DNA of 64,000 bases from Ascoidea asiatica (Eukaryota > Ascomycota > Saccharomycetes > Ascoideales > Ascoideaceae), in the NCBI GenBank assembly GCA_001600695.1, contig BCKQ01000025.1, forward strand, positions 1 through 64,000, read 5' to 3'. This document shows, piece by piece, positions 19,510 through 29,645 of the stretch. Each line of letters begins with the position of its first letter. Position 1 is the stretch's first letter. The position numbers and the translations under genes are program-made. The notes below the pieces were generated by a model, which was given only the letters and a program-made list of their open reading frames with translations, was not told where the DNA came from and did no database searches.

Positions 19510-21804
19510 ATGTATAGCTTTATAGCAGAAACAATTTCAAATTATTGGTATCAAAATAATGATAATTCTCCAAATACAATTCATTCAAATAAAAATTCAT
19601 TAAATCATTCAATTTCTTCAACTAATTCTTCAGAAAGATCAAGTCCAATAATCTCTTCTCCATTTAAATCAAATTTAAAATCAATTACTCCTTTAATTCA
19701 TTTAGATAATTTAAATTTAAATTTATATTCAACAAAATCAAATACTTCTAATAATTTCAATAATTTAAAAATTTCTGATTTAAATTCTAATTCAAATTCA
19801 AATTCTAATTTTTATTCTCATAATCATACTCAATCTTTAGAATTATATAATTTAAATAATATTGATTATAATTTTTATAATGATGTAAATAATAAAATTT
19901 CTAAAAAACTAGATGAGAATAAAACTATGGATTATTTAAAAAGGGAAATAAATAAAGAAAGTGAAGATATTTTAAATAATTCAAATAACTTAAAAATTTC
20001 AAAAAAATCTAAAAAACATATCAATTTATCAATGACTAATAAAATGAAAAAAGTTAAGCTAAATAAACCTTTTAAAGTTAATGAGGGTACAAAAAATTTA
20101 AAACAATCAAAAATCTATAAAAACAAAATCAAAGAAATTGAAAATATTGAAAAAAATAAAAATGACAAATATTTAAAGACATTTTATATAAATAGTAGTA
20201 GTGATAATGATAGCAATAACAATAACAATAATATCAAAAATAGTAACAATTCAAAAAAAAATAAGAATGAAAAAAAAAAAAAATTAAACTTTAAATCAAT
20301 TATAACATTAAGATTTCCAAATTTAACAATTAAAAAATGTATAATATGTAGTTTTTTAATTTTAATTTTTTTAATGATTAATCAAATTTTACTTTTCTTA
20401 AGTATTTTAACATGTTCAAATTCAAAAGGTAAATGTTTACCACAATTAAAATTTGAATTTATCGAAAAAACAGAATTTTCAAAAGAAATTTTATCATCTG
20501 CAAAAGATGTATTTAAAGCAGTTACATTTTTAGCTAATGATATGCCAGAAAATGGATTTTTTTTTTTTGATCAAAATGATAATCTTAATAATAATAATTA
20601 TAATAATAATAATAATAATAATAATAACGATATTTATTATAATGATAATGATATGGATATGCTTAATGAAAATTTATATAATGAAACAATTTTAAATGAA
20701 ATGAATAAAGTTATTAAAGATTCTTATCGAAAAAATTCAGATATTAATACATTTAGTACAAATAATGAATATGAATTAAGTTTTATGAGTTATTGTAGAA
20801 TTAAAGATAAGAATAAACAAAAATTTTGTACTGGATTTTTTTTAAATGGAATTGATATAATTTCAACATTAATTAGAGATTCAGGAATTCAATTAGGAGA
20901 ATTAACAGAAAATGATGATTTAAAATTAATGGGAGATTCATTTGCACTTGTTTATGAAATATCATTGTTAAATGCCAAAAAATTGAAAGATTTAAGTAAA
21001 AAAACTGATACTAATAAAGGAAAAGACGATAATGATAATAATAGTAATAATAATAAAAGTGATGATGATTATGATTATGATATTAATATTGATGACTATA
21101 ATACTGATAATGTTGACTTGAGTGATGAAGAAAAAGAAAAAAAATTAAATTTATTAAAACTAAATCAAAAAAAAAAAGATAAAAAGGTTCTTGAAAAGGC
21201 AATTTCTAAAGCTTTATTATTAAGAGTCATAAGTAAAGTACTTCCAAGAATTATTAAGATTGTAATTTTTATAAATTTCATAAATATTATAATTTCAATT
21301 ACATATATAATTATTGGAATTTTTTTATGGAAAATCAAAAGAAAAATAAGTAATGATGGAATATATTTTGAAGCTTCAAATTCAATAGGAATTATTGGAT
21401 CAAGTGATTGTAATAATATCAATGATAATAGTTTATTTGATCATAATGAAGATATTCCAGAATCTAATAAAATTGGAGATCATATTGATAATGAAAATGA
21501 CAATGACAATAATAACAATAATGAGACTAATAAAAATTATTTTTTCAAATTCATTTCATATTGTTTGAAGCATAGAACCAGAGTAACTAGAATATATATA
21601 ATAAGCACTTTAATAATTGTAATTCTAAGTTTTATTGTTGGAATAACAATGAATTGTTATATAAAACAATTAAGTAAATTATTAACAAAATCACTTGGAT
21701 TAGCACTTATTAAACCTGGAGAAGGAACTTTTTTAATTTGGGGAACATTTTCGTCTGGAATTGTACTTTTTATCCTACTTGTTTTAGTTTTATTTGTATT
21801 TTAA
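19510..21804 (+). CDS. Second SUR7/PalI-like tetraspan protein with long N-terminal tail
   Basis: 764 aa. A disordered Asn/Ser/Lys-rich cytosolic N-terminus of about 270 residues precedes TM1 (about 280-303, IICSFLILIFLMINQILLFL). An extracellular loop has paired Cys (TCSNSKGKC, SYCRIKDKNKQKFC) and Asn/Asp-rich inserts. TM2 is KIVIFINFINIIISITYIII, TM3 IYIISTLIIVILSFIVGITM, and TM4 FSSGIVLFILLVLVLFVF at the extreme C-terminus, preceded by GEGTFLIWGT. The topology is that of SUR7/PalI or Ecm7-type claudin-like proteins. It shares orientation and overall plan with the gene upstream, but I see no strong sequence identity between them. Function is inferred from topology only. Confidence 0.65.
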   Translation: MYSFIAETISNYWYQNNDNSPNTIHSNKNSLNHSISSTNSSERSSPIISSPFKSNLKSITPLIHLDNLNLNLYSTKSNTSNNFNNLKISDLNSNSNSNSNFYSHNHTQSLELYNLNNIDYNFYNDVNNKISKKLDENKTMDYLKREINKESEDILNNSNNLKISKKSKKHINLSMTNKMKKVKLNKPFKVNEGTKNLKQSKIYKNKIKEIENIEKNKNDKYLKTFYINSSSDNDSNNNNNNIKNSNNSKKNKNEKKKKLNFKSIITLRFPNLTIKKCIICSFLILIFLMINQILLFLSILTCSNSKGKCLPQLKFEFIEKTEFSKEILSSAKDVFKAVTFLANDMPENGFFFFDQNDNLNNNNYNNNNNNNNNDIYYNDNDMDMLNENLYNETILNEMNKVIKDSYRKNSDINTFSTNNEYELSFMSYCRIKDKNKQKFCTGFFLNGIDIISTLIRDSGIQLGELTENDDLKLMGDSFALVYEISLLNAKKLKDLSKKTDTNKGKDDNDNNSNNNKSDDDYDYDINIDDYNTDNVDLSDEEKEKKLNLLKLNQKKKDKKVLEKAISKALLLRVISKVLPRIIKIVIFINFINIIISITYIIIGIFLWKIKRKISNDGIYFEASNSIGIIGSSDCNNINDNSLFDHNEDIPESNKIGDHIDNENDNDNNNNNETNKNYFFKFISYCLKHRTRVTRIYIISTLIIVILSFIVGITMNCYIKQLSKLLTKSLGLALIKPGEGTFLIWGTFSSGIVLFILLVLVLFVF

Positions 21805-22252
21805 TTTGATTCGAATTGAAATAAGTAAAATCAAATAAATAATTAAATAAATTCATCTCATTCTTTGTAACTGTTGAAATTAAAGGTTTATTTTGTAATA
21901 TTCGAGTAGTTCCAAAATGGGTAACTCGGAAGTGGGAAAATACAGCCAATTACGAGGGTTTCTCGTGATTTATATTTTTAATGTAATTGAGACCATATTT
22001 GAGGTACTACTTTTGGCATCTACCACTATGGTGGGTCACATGAGCATTTGAATTTAGAGTGTCTTGATTGGTGATTTGTTTTGGTGTGTTTAGTTCTGAG
22101 AGGAAGATTGAAGAATATTGAGATTAGTGGTGATAATGGAGAAGTTGGAGAAGTTGGTGATATTGAATTGAAAACAGTTTGAATGAGATATATAATTGTA
22201 CCAGGAGGGAAGTGATAAATAAACTAAATAGAAGTATAGGAATAAATTAATA
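21805..22252. promoter_or_regulatory. NUJM promoter region
   Basis: 448 bp with no gene. It contains ATTGG (a CCAAT box in reverse, 22067-22071) and TCACATGA (about 22036-22043, Cbf1-like half-matching CACGTG), both plausible in the promoter of a respiratory gene. Motif-level evidence only. Confidence 0.35.
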
Positions 22253-22861
22253 ATGAGTGAAGCAGCAGTTGAAGTTCCAATAGAAGTACCTGATTCTTCT
22301 TTTAAATTTCCACGTTATAGAATTTTAGATGCTGAATATAAACCAGTTGATACAATTTCAAATACAATTAATGCAGCATGTTTATCAGCATTAGCAGGAA
22401 CAATATTAGCAGCAGCTAAGAATTCTTTAAGTAAAGAAAAAGTTGGACCATTAGGTATATTATCAAGACAAGGAAAAACTTTAGCAGCAATAACAGTATC
22501 AGGTACTGCATTCACATTTGCACAATCAGTTTCAATAAATTTAAGAAAAAATAATGATCCAATTAATGAATTTTATGGAGGTGCATTTACTGGATTTCTT
22601 TTAGGTTCAATTACAAAATCAGTACCAAAAATTTTTGGTTTAACTATTGGTATTGGAAGTTTATCTGGATTTTTTAGTTGGGCTGGACAATTAGTTGGTA
22701 TTCAAAAACAATCAGCTTATTATAATCAAAAAGATTTAAAAATTAAAGAATTTCCAAGTGGTGATGAAAATAAAAAACAAGGTTTCTGGGAAGTTGTTCA
22801 AAGAAGACCATTATCACAAACTATTGAAGAATTAGGTACTGGACGTGGTATATTTAAATAA
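22253..22861 (+). CDS. NADH:ubiquinone oxidoreductase (complex I) subunit NUJM / B14.7-type
   Basis: Accessory membrane subunit of mitochondrial complex I, inner membrane. The 202-residue product matches the fungal 21.3 kDa/NUJM family (Tim17/Tim22 fold; human NDUFA11): VDTISNTINAACLSALAGT, a Gly-rich second helix TVSGTAFTFAQSVS, FYGGAFTGFLLGS and GIGSLSGFFSWAGQ mark the four helices, and the basic end FWEVVQRRPLSQTIEELG is typical. It has no cleavable presequence. With NUAM at 43.4-45.6 kb it shows that this yeast keeps complex I. ATG 22253 gives a normal family N-terminus. Confidence 0.9.
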   Translation: MSEAAVEVPIEVPDSSFKFPRYRILDAEYKPVDTISNTINAACLSALAGTILAAAKNSLSKEKVGPLGILSRQGKTLAAITVSGTAFTFAQSVSINLRKNNDPINEFYGGAFTGFLLGSITKSVPKIFGLTIGIGSLSGFFSWAGQLVGIQKQSAYYNQKDLKIKEFPSGDENKKQGFWEVVQRRPLSQTIEELGTGRGIFK

Positions 22862-22899
22862 TTTTTGTCCTATATATACAATATATATAAATTTATAAG

Positions 22900-22900
<1 letters not shown>

Positions 22901-22930
<30 letters not shown>

Positions 22931-22931
22931 T
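22901..22931. repeat. TA dinucleotide repeat
   Basis: About 14 TA units in the 3' flank of NUJM; a similar tract occurs at about 32917-32945. Confidence 0.85.
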
Positions 22932-23003
22932 AATCAATAATTTATTTAAACTTCTATTCTAATAATTATTCTAATAATTATTCTAATTTATTCATTTATT
23001 ATA

Positions 23004-24239
23004 TTATAAACCCATACTTCTTAAGACATCTAATTCATCTTGATCTATATTATCCATATCATTATCTATTTCAAAATCTAATTCATTCTCTATTTCATTA
23101 TCTTTTTTATTATTTATTTTATTATCTTTTTCACTGTCTTGTTTATTTGTTGGAGGTTGGGAATATTTAGTTGTTAAATTCATGAATTCTTCGTCATCAT
23201 CATCATCAAAGTCATCATCAAATATATCATCAAAATTCTCTTTCTCTTTCTCTTTCTCTTTCTCTGGTTCTTTGTCTTTTTCTATTTCTTTCTCTTTCTC
23301 CATTTGCTTTTCTTTCTCTTTTTCTTTATCCTGTTGTATTTCTTTTTCTATTTCTTTATCAAAATCATCATCTTCATTATCATCATCATCGTCATCATCA
23401 TCAGAAATTATATTTCTTTTTCTTCTTAAATTTGATTTATTTGGTGATATTATATCATCTTTATCTGTAATATTATTTGTAGTACTAATATTTATATTAT
23501 TTGATAAATCATTTGAATCATAATCATCACCAACAAATAATGAATTTGATTTATGTATTTGACTTTGATTATTATTTGTATCTATATCATTTACATCATC
23601 ATCACTTAATATTATTTCCTCAGTTTGTTTTTGTTTTTGTTTTTCTTGTTCTTTTTCTTTTTCTTTACCTTTATCTATATCTATAATTACATTTCTATCT
23701 ATATTTTTATCAGTAGATACATCAATATTAAAGAAATTATTTGAATCATATTCTGAATTAATTAAAATTTTTCTATACTCTTTTAAATATTGATCAGTTT
23801 TTAAATTATTATTATTATGACAATAATAAATAAAATCATAAAATGAATAATTTGGAAATAAATTATGAGCCCATAATGCATAAAATTCTAATAATTTAAT
23901 TAAATTATCATATTGAAATTTAAAATTATCTTTTTTTTTGAATAATTTTAATTCATTTCTTCTTTTCTTAAATAATTTATTTATTTTATTACTGTTTTTT
24001 AAAATATATGGTAATCCTTTATTACTTAATAATTTTTCAGAATCTAATTTAACTCTTTTTCTAATTTTTGTTATTTTTAAATCTTCTTCATTAAGACCTA
24101 ATATATCATCTTTTTTTTTTGAATTTGAATTTGATTTGGAATTAAAATCATTTAAATCTTCTAAATCACTTGAAATATCCTGAAAATAATCATTCTCAAT
24201 TCCTATATCAAGCTCCTCATTCAAATCTCTCATACTCAT
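23004..24239 (-). CDS. CSM3: Replication fork protection complex subunit Csm3/Swi3/TIPIN
   Basis: Partner of Tof1/Swi1 (Timeless) that stabilises paused forks and mediates S-phase checkpoint signalling and cohesion. 411 aa. The Swi3 domain spans about 64-160: KLDSEKLLSNKGLPYILKN, then FYALWAHNLFPNYSFYDFIY and LKEYRKILI, all close to Csm3/TIPIN. The C-terminal 250 residues are acidic, with Glu/Lys repeats (about 23200-23400) and Asp runs, longer than in S. cerevisiae (317 aa total). Two perfect ACGCGT boxes about 160-180 bp upstream suggest G1/S transcription by MBF. ATG at 24239; an ATG two codons later is also possible (MSMRDLN). Confidence 0.93.
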   Translation of the reverse strand: MSMRDLNEELDIGIENDYFQDISSDLEDLNDFNSKSNSNSKKKDDILGLNEEDLKITKIRKRVKLDSEKLLSNKGLPYILKNSNKINKLFKKRRNELKLFKKKDNFKFQYDNLIKLLEFYALWAHNLFPNYSFYDFIYYCHNNNNLKTDQYLKEYRKILINSEYDSNNFFNIDVSTDKNIDRNVIIDIDKGKEKEKEQEKQKQKQTEEIILSDDDVNDIDTNNNQSQIHKSNSLFVGDDYDSNDLSNNINISTTNNITDKDDIISPNKSNLRRKRNIISDDDDDDDDNEDDDFDKEIEKEIQQDKEKEKEKQMEKEKEIEKDKEPEKEKEKEKENFDDIFDDDFDDDDDEEFMNLTTKYSQPPTNKQDSEKDNKINNKKDNEIENELDFEIDNDMDNIDQDELDVLRSMGL

Positions 24240-25322
24240 TTTTGATGACTGTCTTTTATTAATTATTACTTGCAGTTAGATCTTCTCATTATTTTGCATT
24301 TACTTCTTCATAAAAAGAATACTTTCTTGAAAAGTCTCAAAAAGAATGTCTGAATTAAACTTTAGAATATAACTATTATATAATTATAAAGTTTCGATTA
24401 CGCGTTTTCTATTTACGCGTCAGTTTTCAAATCTCGGACACCATACTGTCCCTGATACTTCCTATGCCTGTCCGTGTCCCGTCTTCTCGTCCTCTGCTGC
24501 CGTCGGCCTGAGCTCACTCATGGCACTTTCCCACCCCAACCACAGCAAGCAAACAAGCAAGCAAACAAGCAAACAAACAAATAACGAACAAGCTTACCAA
24601 TTATTCATCAACTCACATTTATAATCAATATCAAGATATCAATAATAACAGAAATAACAGAAACAAATAAAATAAAGGTCAAATTTATTAAAGAATTATA
24701 TCAATTCAATTCCAAATATAATCTTCAATTTGTTCAAATTCATATTCAATTCATTTCAAATTTATTTCTACAATTTCTTTTTTTCTCTATTTTCATAATT
24801 CTTCTCTAAATCTAATTCATTAATCCATTCAAACCTAATTCAAATCTAAATTCAATCTAAATTTATTCCAATTCAAATCCGATTGATTAAATTTCTCAAA
24901 AATATTAAATATATCTCGCAATAGTCATCCATAATTTTACTATCTTCAATTTATTTATATTTACTTAATAATCTTCTCACCTTTTACTTTCTTTATTCAT
25001 ATTTATTTATAATAATATTTATATTCAATTCATGCCCAGATTTAAAAAATTTCATTTTTTAGTTTAAGTTAATATTTCACTATCCTTATATCATTATATC
25101 ATTATATCATTATCATTATATCATTGTCATTATCTTAATAATAAATATCATTTTCAATTATATTTTTATTAAATCCTAAATTAATTTTAGTCAATTTAAT
25201 TAATCAAATTTATAATAAATATGATCATTTAATATATCTTTTTATATCATAATTCAATATACTGTATATATTATGAATTTCAAAGATATTAAATCATATA
25301 CTGTATTAATATTTATAAAAAA
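24240..25322. other. Divergent intergenic region CSM3 / TB2-domain gene
   Basis: About 1.1 kb without a gene: the MCB pair, a GC-rich patch at 24430-24560, then long AT-rich sequence with ATATCATT repeats at about 25091-25125. Confidence 0.5.
24400..24420 (-). promoter_or_regulatory. Two MluI cell-cycle boxes upstream of CSM3
   Basis: ACGCGT at 24400-24405 and again at 24415-24420, spaced 15 bases, 160-180 bp before the CSM3 ATG. MCB pairs are the binding sites of MBF (Mbp1-Swi6) in yeasts and drive G1/S expression of replication genes. Confidence 0.7.
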
Positions 25323-28300
25323 ATGATAATAAACTTAAATAATTTACTCTCATATATTCAAAATTTATCATCATATATTCAAAACTTACCAATCATAAAT
25401 AATTTATTAACAGATATAAATATAAATATAAATATAAATACAAATATTGATAAATTAATAAATTTAATTAAATTATTAATAAATATCTCAATTTTTTTCA
25501 TAACTTTTATATTTCCAACTATATTATCAATAAAAATCTTAAATTATAATAATTTATCACTTTTAAAATCTTGGATAAAATATTTATCAATATTATCAAT
25601 TTTTAATTCAATTAATAATGAAAATTTTAATTCATTTAAAAATTTTATTTTTTTTAAAATTTTTTTAATAATTTGGTTATTTTCTCCATATTTTCAAGGT
25701 TATATTTATATATTTAATAATTTATTTTTAAATAATTTTACAAAAAAAGATAAAAATAGAAATAAAAATAAAAATAAAAATACAAATAAATTTATATTCA
25801 TTATTGATTTAATTTTTGATAATTTTTTAAAATTTATTCATATTTCTTTATTATTTATAACTAAAAATATTCTTTTAAATTTACCAATTATAAAAAATTT
25901 AAATTCAACTATTTATTTTAATGAAATTTTATTAAATATTAATCAATTTATTAATTTAAATAATTTCAATTCATCCATCATCAATAAGACCACCAATAAT
26001 AATAATAATAATAATCAAAATAATAATAATCAAAATAATAATAAAAATAATCAAATTTCAATCTCAATTAATCAATCTAATCAATCTAATTCATATAATC
26101 CAAAAATTAATTCAAATGATCCATCTGAACAATTTTTTACAAGTTTAAATAATTCAAATAATTCAAATAACTCTTTATCTTCTTTAAATAATTCTTTAAA
26201 TAATTCTTCAAATTTAATTAAATATAATGATAAAAATATATATTTAAATTATTTCTTAATTTTACATAATGAAAAACTTTCTTATTCTTTAATTTTGGAT
26301 TCCTTATTAAATGGTTTTAATTTATTATTATTTAAACCAATTTTAAATATTTTTAAAATTTTAAAATTTATAATTAATTATTTCATAAATTATTTATTTC
26401 TATTATATAATAATTCAAAAACAAGCACAATTTCAAACACCAATTCAAACACCCATTCAAATATTATTAATAACAATAACATTAATAATAATAGAAGAAA
26501 TTTCTCAAATTACACTTTATCATCAAACAAATCTCAAACAATAATAAAAGATAATTCCTCAAACTCTTCAAATTTAAATTCTTCAATCTCAAATTCAAAT
26601 TCAAATTCCGCTTTAACTTCAAACACAATTTCTTCTTCATTACCAAATCTGTCAATTTATAATACCAACATTAATAATAATAGTAATAATAATAATAGAT
26701 ATTCAATACCTCAAATTCAAATTAATAATAAATCAACTTCAATAAATAACTCAAATATTAAAAATACCAATTCAAATAGTTTATCAAATTTAAATCAATT
26801 AAATCAATTAAATCAATTAAATGATAATTCAACAACTTCTTTATCTTTTCTTAAAAAAATTGCAAGATCAAGATCAAGATCAAAATCAAAATCAAAAGCA
26901 AATTTAAGTGATTATAATGATTTCATAACTAATTTAAATAATAATAATAATAATAATAATAGTAATAATAATAACGTTATCACTAACACCAGTCCTAATA
27001 ATAACATTAATCAATTGATAAATAAAAAAGCAAGATCAAATTCAACAATTTCTTATGATAATAATTTAATTCCAGGTTCAGGTTCTGGTTCAAATTCAGG
27101 TACAAGAATTAGTGAAATTATTGAAAATAATATTATTGGTAGTGATAGAAGAAATTCTTTTAAAGATTTTTTAAAAAGAACTTCATCAATAATTTCAAAT
27201 AAAGGTACAAAACAAACTTCTCCAACTTTAACACCTGATTCTTCAAATGTTAATTTATATTCTTTAAATCCAATAACAATTACTAATAATTTAAATGATT
27301 ATCTTGGTTCTATGAATAATAATAATAATAATAACTTAAATCAATCTCAAGATAAACTTAAACCTGAAAATGAAAATAATAATGTTTCAAGCCCGACTTT
27401 ATCTATTAAACCAACAACTAGATCTCAAAGACAATATTCTTCAACTTCTACAATAATGCCTCTATTAAATGATAATTATTCGCCAATTAAAAATCTTAAA
27501 AATTCTAATAATTCAAATATTCCAGACAAATCAAACTCAAATTCAAAAGTTTTATCAACTACAAATAATCATTTTCATAGTGATGATATTTTAAATAATC
27601 CTCGTAGAAATTCAAATCTGTCTATTGATACAAGTTTAACAAATAAATCAAATCCATCAGGTCAAGCTCAATATCAACAATTTTTAACAAATTTAAATAA
27701 TAAAAATATTACTAATAGAATTCAACAAGGTAGAAAAAGAGGTTTAACTAATAGTAGTTCAATTTATGTAACTCATGATTTATATAATGGTGCAGAATTA
27801 GATAAACCTGAAATTTATGATAAAGAAGGTAATATGAAAAAAAATACAATTAGTGATTTAAATAATGATAAAGAAAAAAATGAAATTATTAATAATAATA
27901 ATTCTGAAAATGGAAATAAAGAGGTTTTAAAAGAAAAAGCAAGAAATAATTCATACCATGCTTTAATAGATTCAAATGATCCTCCATCTTCTTTAAGTAC
28001 GAATGGTTCTGATTCTATCCATGGAAATGATGAAAATAAGTATAATAGTCAAGTTCATCATACTCATAATAATATTAATAATAATCCAAGAAGACAAAAG
28101 AGTTCAAGTTTCAATTTCGGAGCTGTTGAAAATAAAAATACTCTGACACCATTAAAAGGAAATCATTTAGAAACTTTATCATCTTCTGCACTTGATTTAC
28201 AAGAAAATAAAAAAGTATCTGAATTGTCATTCAAAAAAACTAATTCTCATACTAGAAATTCTAGTGTTTTAAATTTAATACAGAGAAAAAATAGTAATAA

Positions 28301-29645
28301 ACCTGATATAGTTACCCCAACACATCTAGAAAAAGAATTTAATGATCTAAGTCCTAGAACAACATTTCTGAAACTTGGTACGATTAAATTACCTAAAATT
28401 AGTCCTGGGAAAGTAAATGAAAAACAAGAGAATAGTAAAAAACAAGAAAATAACAATAATATTAATAATAATAATAATAATCCAGCAACAACAAGTTGGC
28501 TTGGACTTCTTTATAGATCCGGTAAAAAATTTGCATTTGGGGATTCTTCAGATGAAGAAAATGATAATAATAATAGTAATAATAATAATGAAAGTTTAAA
28601 TGAAATATCCAATAAAGAAAGTGAAAAGATCATTTCAGGAAGATCATTTAGTTTTGATAGATCACCTAATAAAACTAGTTCTGAAATATTTATAAATGAC
28701 AATTCATTTGCTTTAAAAGATCCATTTGTTGTGAAACCATTAAGATCAAAAACGAGTCCAATTTCAGATGAAGATTTTAGTATGCGAACACCAAAAATTA
28801 TTCATCAACCTAGTAAAAGTTTTACAACAATGTCATTAAATGGCCCATCACCTATACGTATAAGAAGAGGTCTGACAAATGATTTAGGACCTATGGGAAC
28901 TTCAAATAGAAAACAACAACTTCGTCATAATAAGGAAAGAAAAAAATTTAATCAAAGTTATGAATTTTTAGGTATGAATGAAGAAGAAATTCCAAAAAAT
29001 AGGAATAGTGTTATGAGATCTAATTCAACAGTAAGTTTAAGTAGAAAATTAACTGGACAATCGGGATTAAGTGGTTTATTTAGTAAATCTCATACACCAT
29101 CATTAGGTGGAGATAAAGTTCTTGAGAATCCAGGAAAAAATTCAAGTTCGGATATAATTTTAGAAGAAGATGATGATTTACATTATTTATCATATGAATA
29201 TCCAGTTGGAGCAAGAGGAGTATCAGTAGTTCCTGCAAATAGAATTAATAAGAATAGAAATTCAGAACAATATGATAAAAATCAATTAATTGAAAAAAAT
29301 ATGAAAAGAAGTAGTCATCCAAGTAGACTAAAATCAATAAAAAAGGGTTTAAAAATATTTTCAATATCTGGTCATGGAAGAAAAAGTTCTGGTGATCATA
29401 CTAGTTTCATAGATTCTCCTGAAATATATTCCAGAACAAATAATTTTAGTAGTTTAAATGATCTTGATAGAGTTAAAAGAAAACTGCATAGAGGATCAGA
29501 AGATTTTTCACCTTCAAGCTATTTAAGACATTCAGCACATAATAATATCAATTATTTAGTTAATTCTCAATTAAAAAAGATCAGAAATAATAATGTTTAT
29601 ACTTCCTATGCGGATGAACCAGTAACAATTCCAACTATTCATTAA
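25323..29645 (+). CDS. TB2/DP1/HVA22 (REEP/Yop1-like) membrane protein with very long disordered tail
   Basis: 1440 aa. The N-terminus (about 45-135) has a TB2/DP1/HVA22 signature: FFITFIFPTILSIKIL, LLKSWIKYLSILSIFNS, then FFKIFLIIWLFSPYFQGYIY, i.e. the reticulon-like hairpin helices of ER-shaping Yop1/REEP proteins. A second hydrophobic stretch is near 330-365. The remaining roughly 1000 residues are disordered, Ser/Asn-rich, with many RRxS-type basic sites (GSDRRNSFKD, ARSRSRSKSKSK) suggestive of heavy phosphorylation, and a basic end. Usual Yop1 length is about 180, so this is a large fungal relative; a role at the ER membrane, perhaps with signalling input, is inferred. Several of the window's rare CTG codons occur here in Ser-like contexts. 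Confidence 0.75.
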   Translation: MIINLNNLLSYIQNLSSYIQNLPIINNLLTDININININTNIDKLINLIKLLINISIFFITFIFPTILSIKILNYNNLSLLKSWIKYLSILSIFNSINNENFNSFKNFIFFKIFLIIWLFSPYFQGYIYIFNNLFLNNFTKKDKNRNKNKNKNTNKFIFIIDLIFDNFLKFIHISLLFITKNILLNLPIIKNLNSTIYFNEILLNINQFINLNNFNSSIINKTTNNNNNNNQNNNNQNNNKNNQISISINQSNQSNSYNPKINSNDPSEQFFTSLNNSNNSNNSLSSLNNSLNNSSNLIKYNDKNIYLNYFLILHNEKLSYSLILDSLLNGFNLLLFKPILNIFKILKFIINYFINYLFLLYNNSKTSTISNTNSNTHSNIINNNNINNNRRNFSNYTLSSNKSQTIIKDNSSNSSNLNSSISNSNSNSALTSNTISSSLPNLSIYNTNINNNSNNNNRYSIPQIQINNKSTSINNSNIKNTNSNSLSNLNQLNQLNQLNDNSTTSLSFLKKIARSRSRSKSKSKANLSDYNDFITNLNNNNNNNNSNNNNVITNTSPNNNINQLINKKARSNSTISYDNNLIPGSGSGSNSGTRISEIIENNIIGSDRRNSFKDFLKRTSSIISNKGTKQTSPTLTPDSSNVNLYSLNPITITNNLNDYLGSMNNNNNNNLNQSQDKLKPENENNNVSSPTLSIKPTTRSQRQYSSTSTIMPLLNDNYSPIKNLKNSNNSNIPDKSNSNSKVLSTTNNHFHSDDILNNPRRNSNLSIDTSLTNKSNPSGQAQYQQFLTNLNNKNITNRIQQGRKRGLTNSSSIYVTHDLYNGAELDKPEIYDKEGNMKKNTISDLNNDKEKNEIINNNNSENGNKEVLKEKARNNSYHALIDSNDPPSSLSTNGSDSIHGNDENKYNSQVHHTHNNINNNPRRQKSSSFNFGAVENKNTLTPLKGNHLETLSSSALDLQENKKVSELSFKKTNSHTRNSSVLNLIQRKNSNKPDIVTPTHLEKEFNDLSPRTTFLKLGTIKLPKISPGKVNEKQENSKKQENNNNINNNNNNPATTSWLGLLYRSGKKFAFGDSSDEENDNNNSNNNNESLNEISNKESEKIISGRSFSFDRSPNKTSSEIFINDNSFALKDPFVVKPLRSKTSPISDEDFSMRTPKIIHQPSKSFTTMSLNGPSPIRIRRGLTNDLGPMGTSNRKQQLRHNKERKKFNQSYEFLGMNEEEIPKNRNSVMRSNSTVSLSRKLTGQSGLSGLFSKSHTPSLGGDKVLENPGKNSSSDIILEEDDDLHYLSYEYPVGARGVSVVPANRINKNRNSEQYDKNQLIEKNMKRSSHPSRLKSIKKGLKIFSISGHGRKSSGDHTSFIDSPEIYSRTNNFSSLNDLDRVKRKLHRGSEDFSPSSYLRHSAHNNINYLVNSQLKKIRNNNVYTSYADEPVTIPTIH

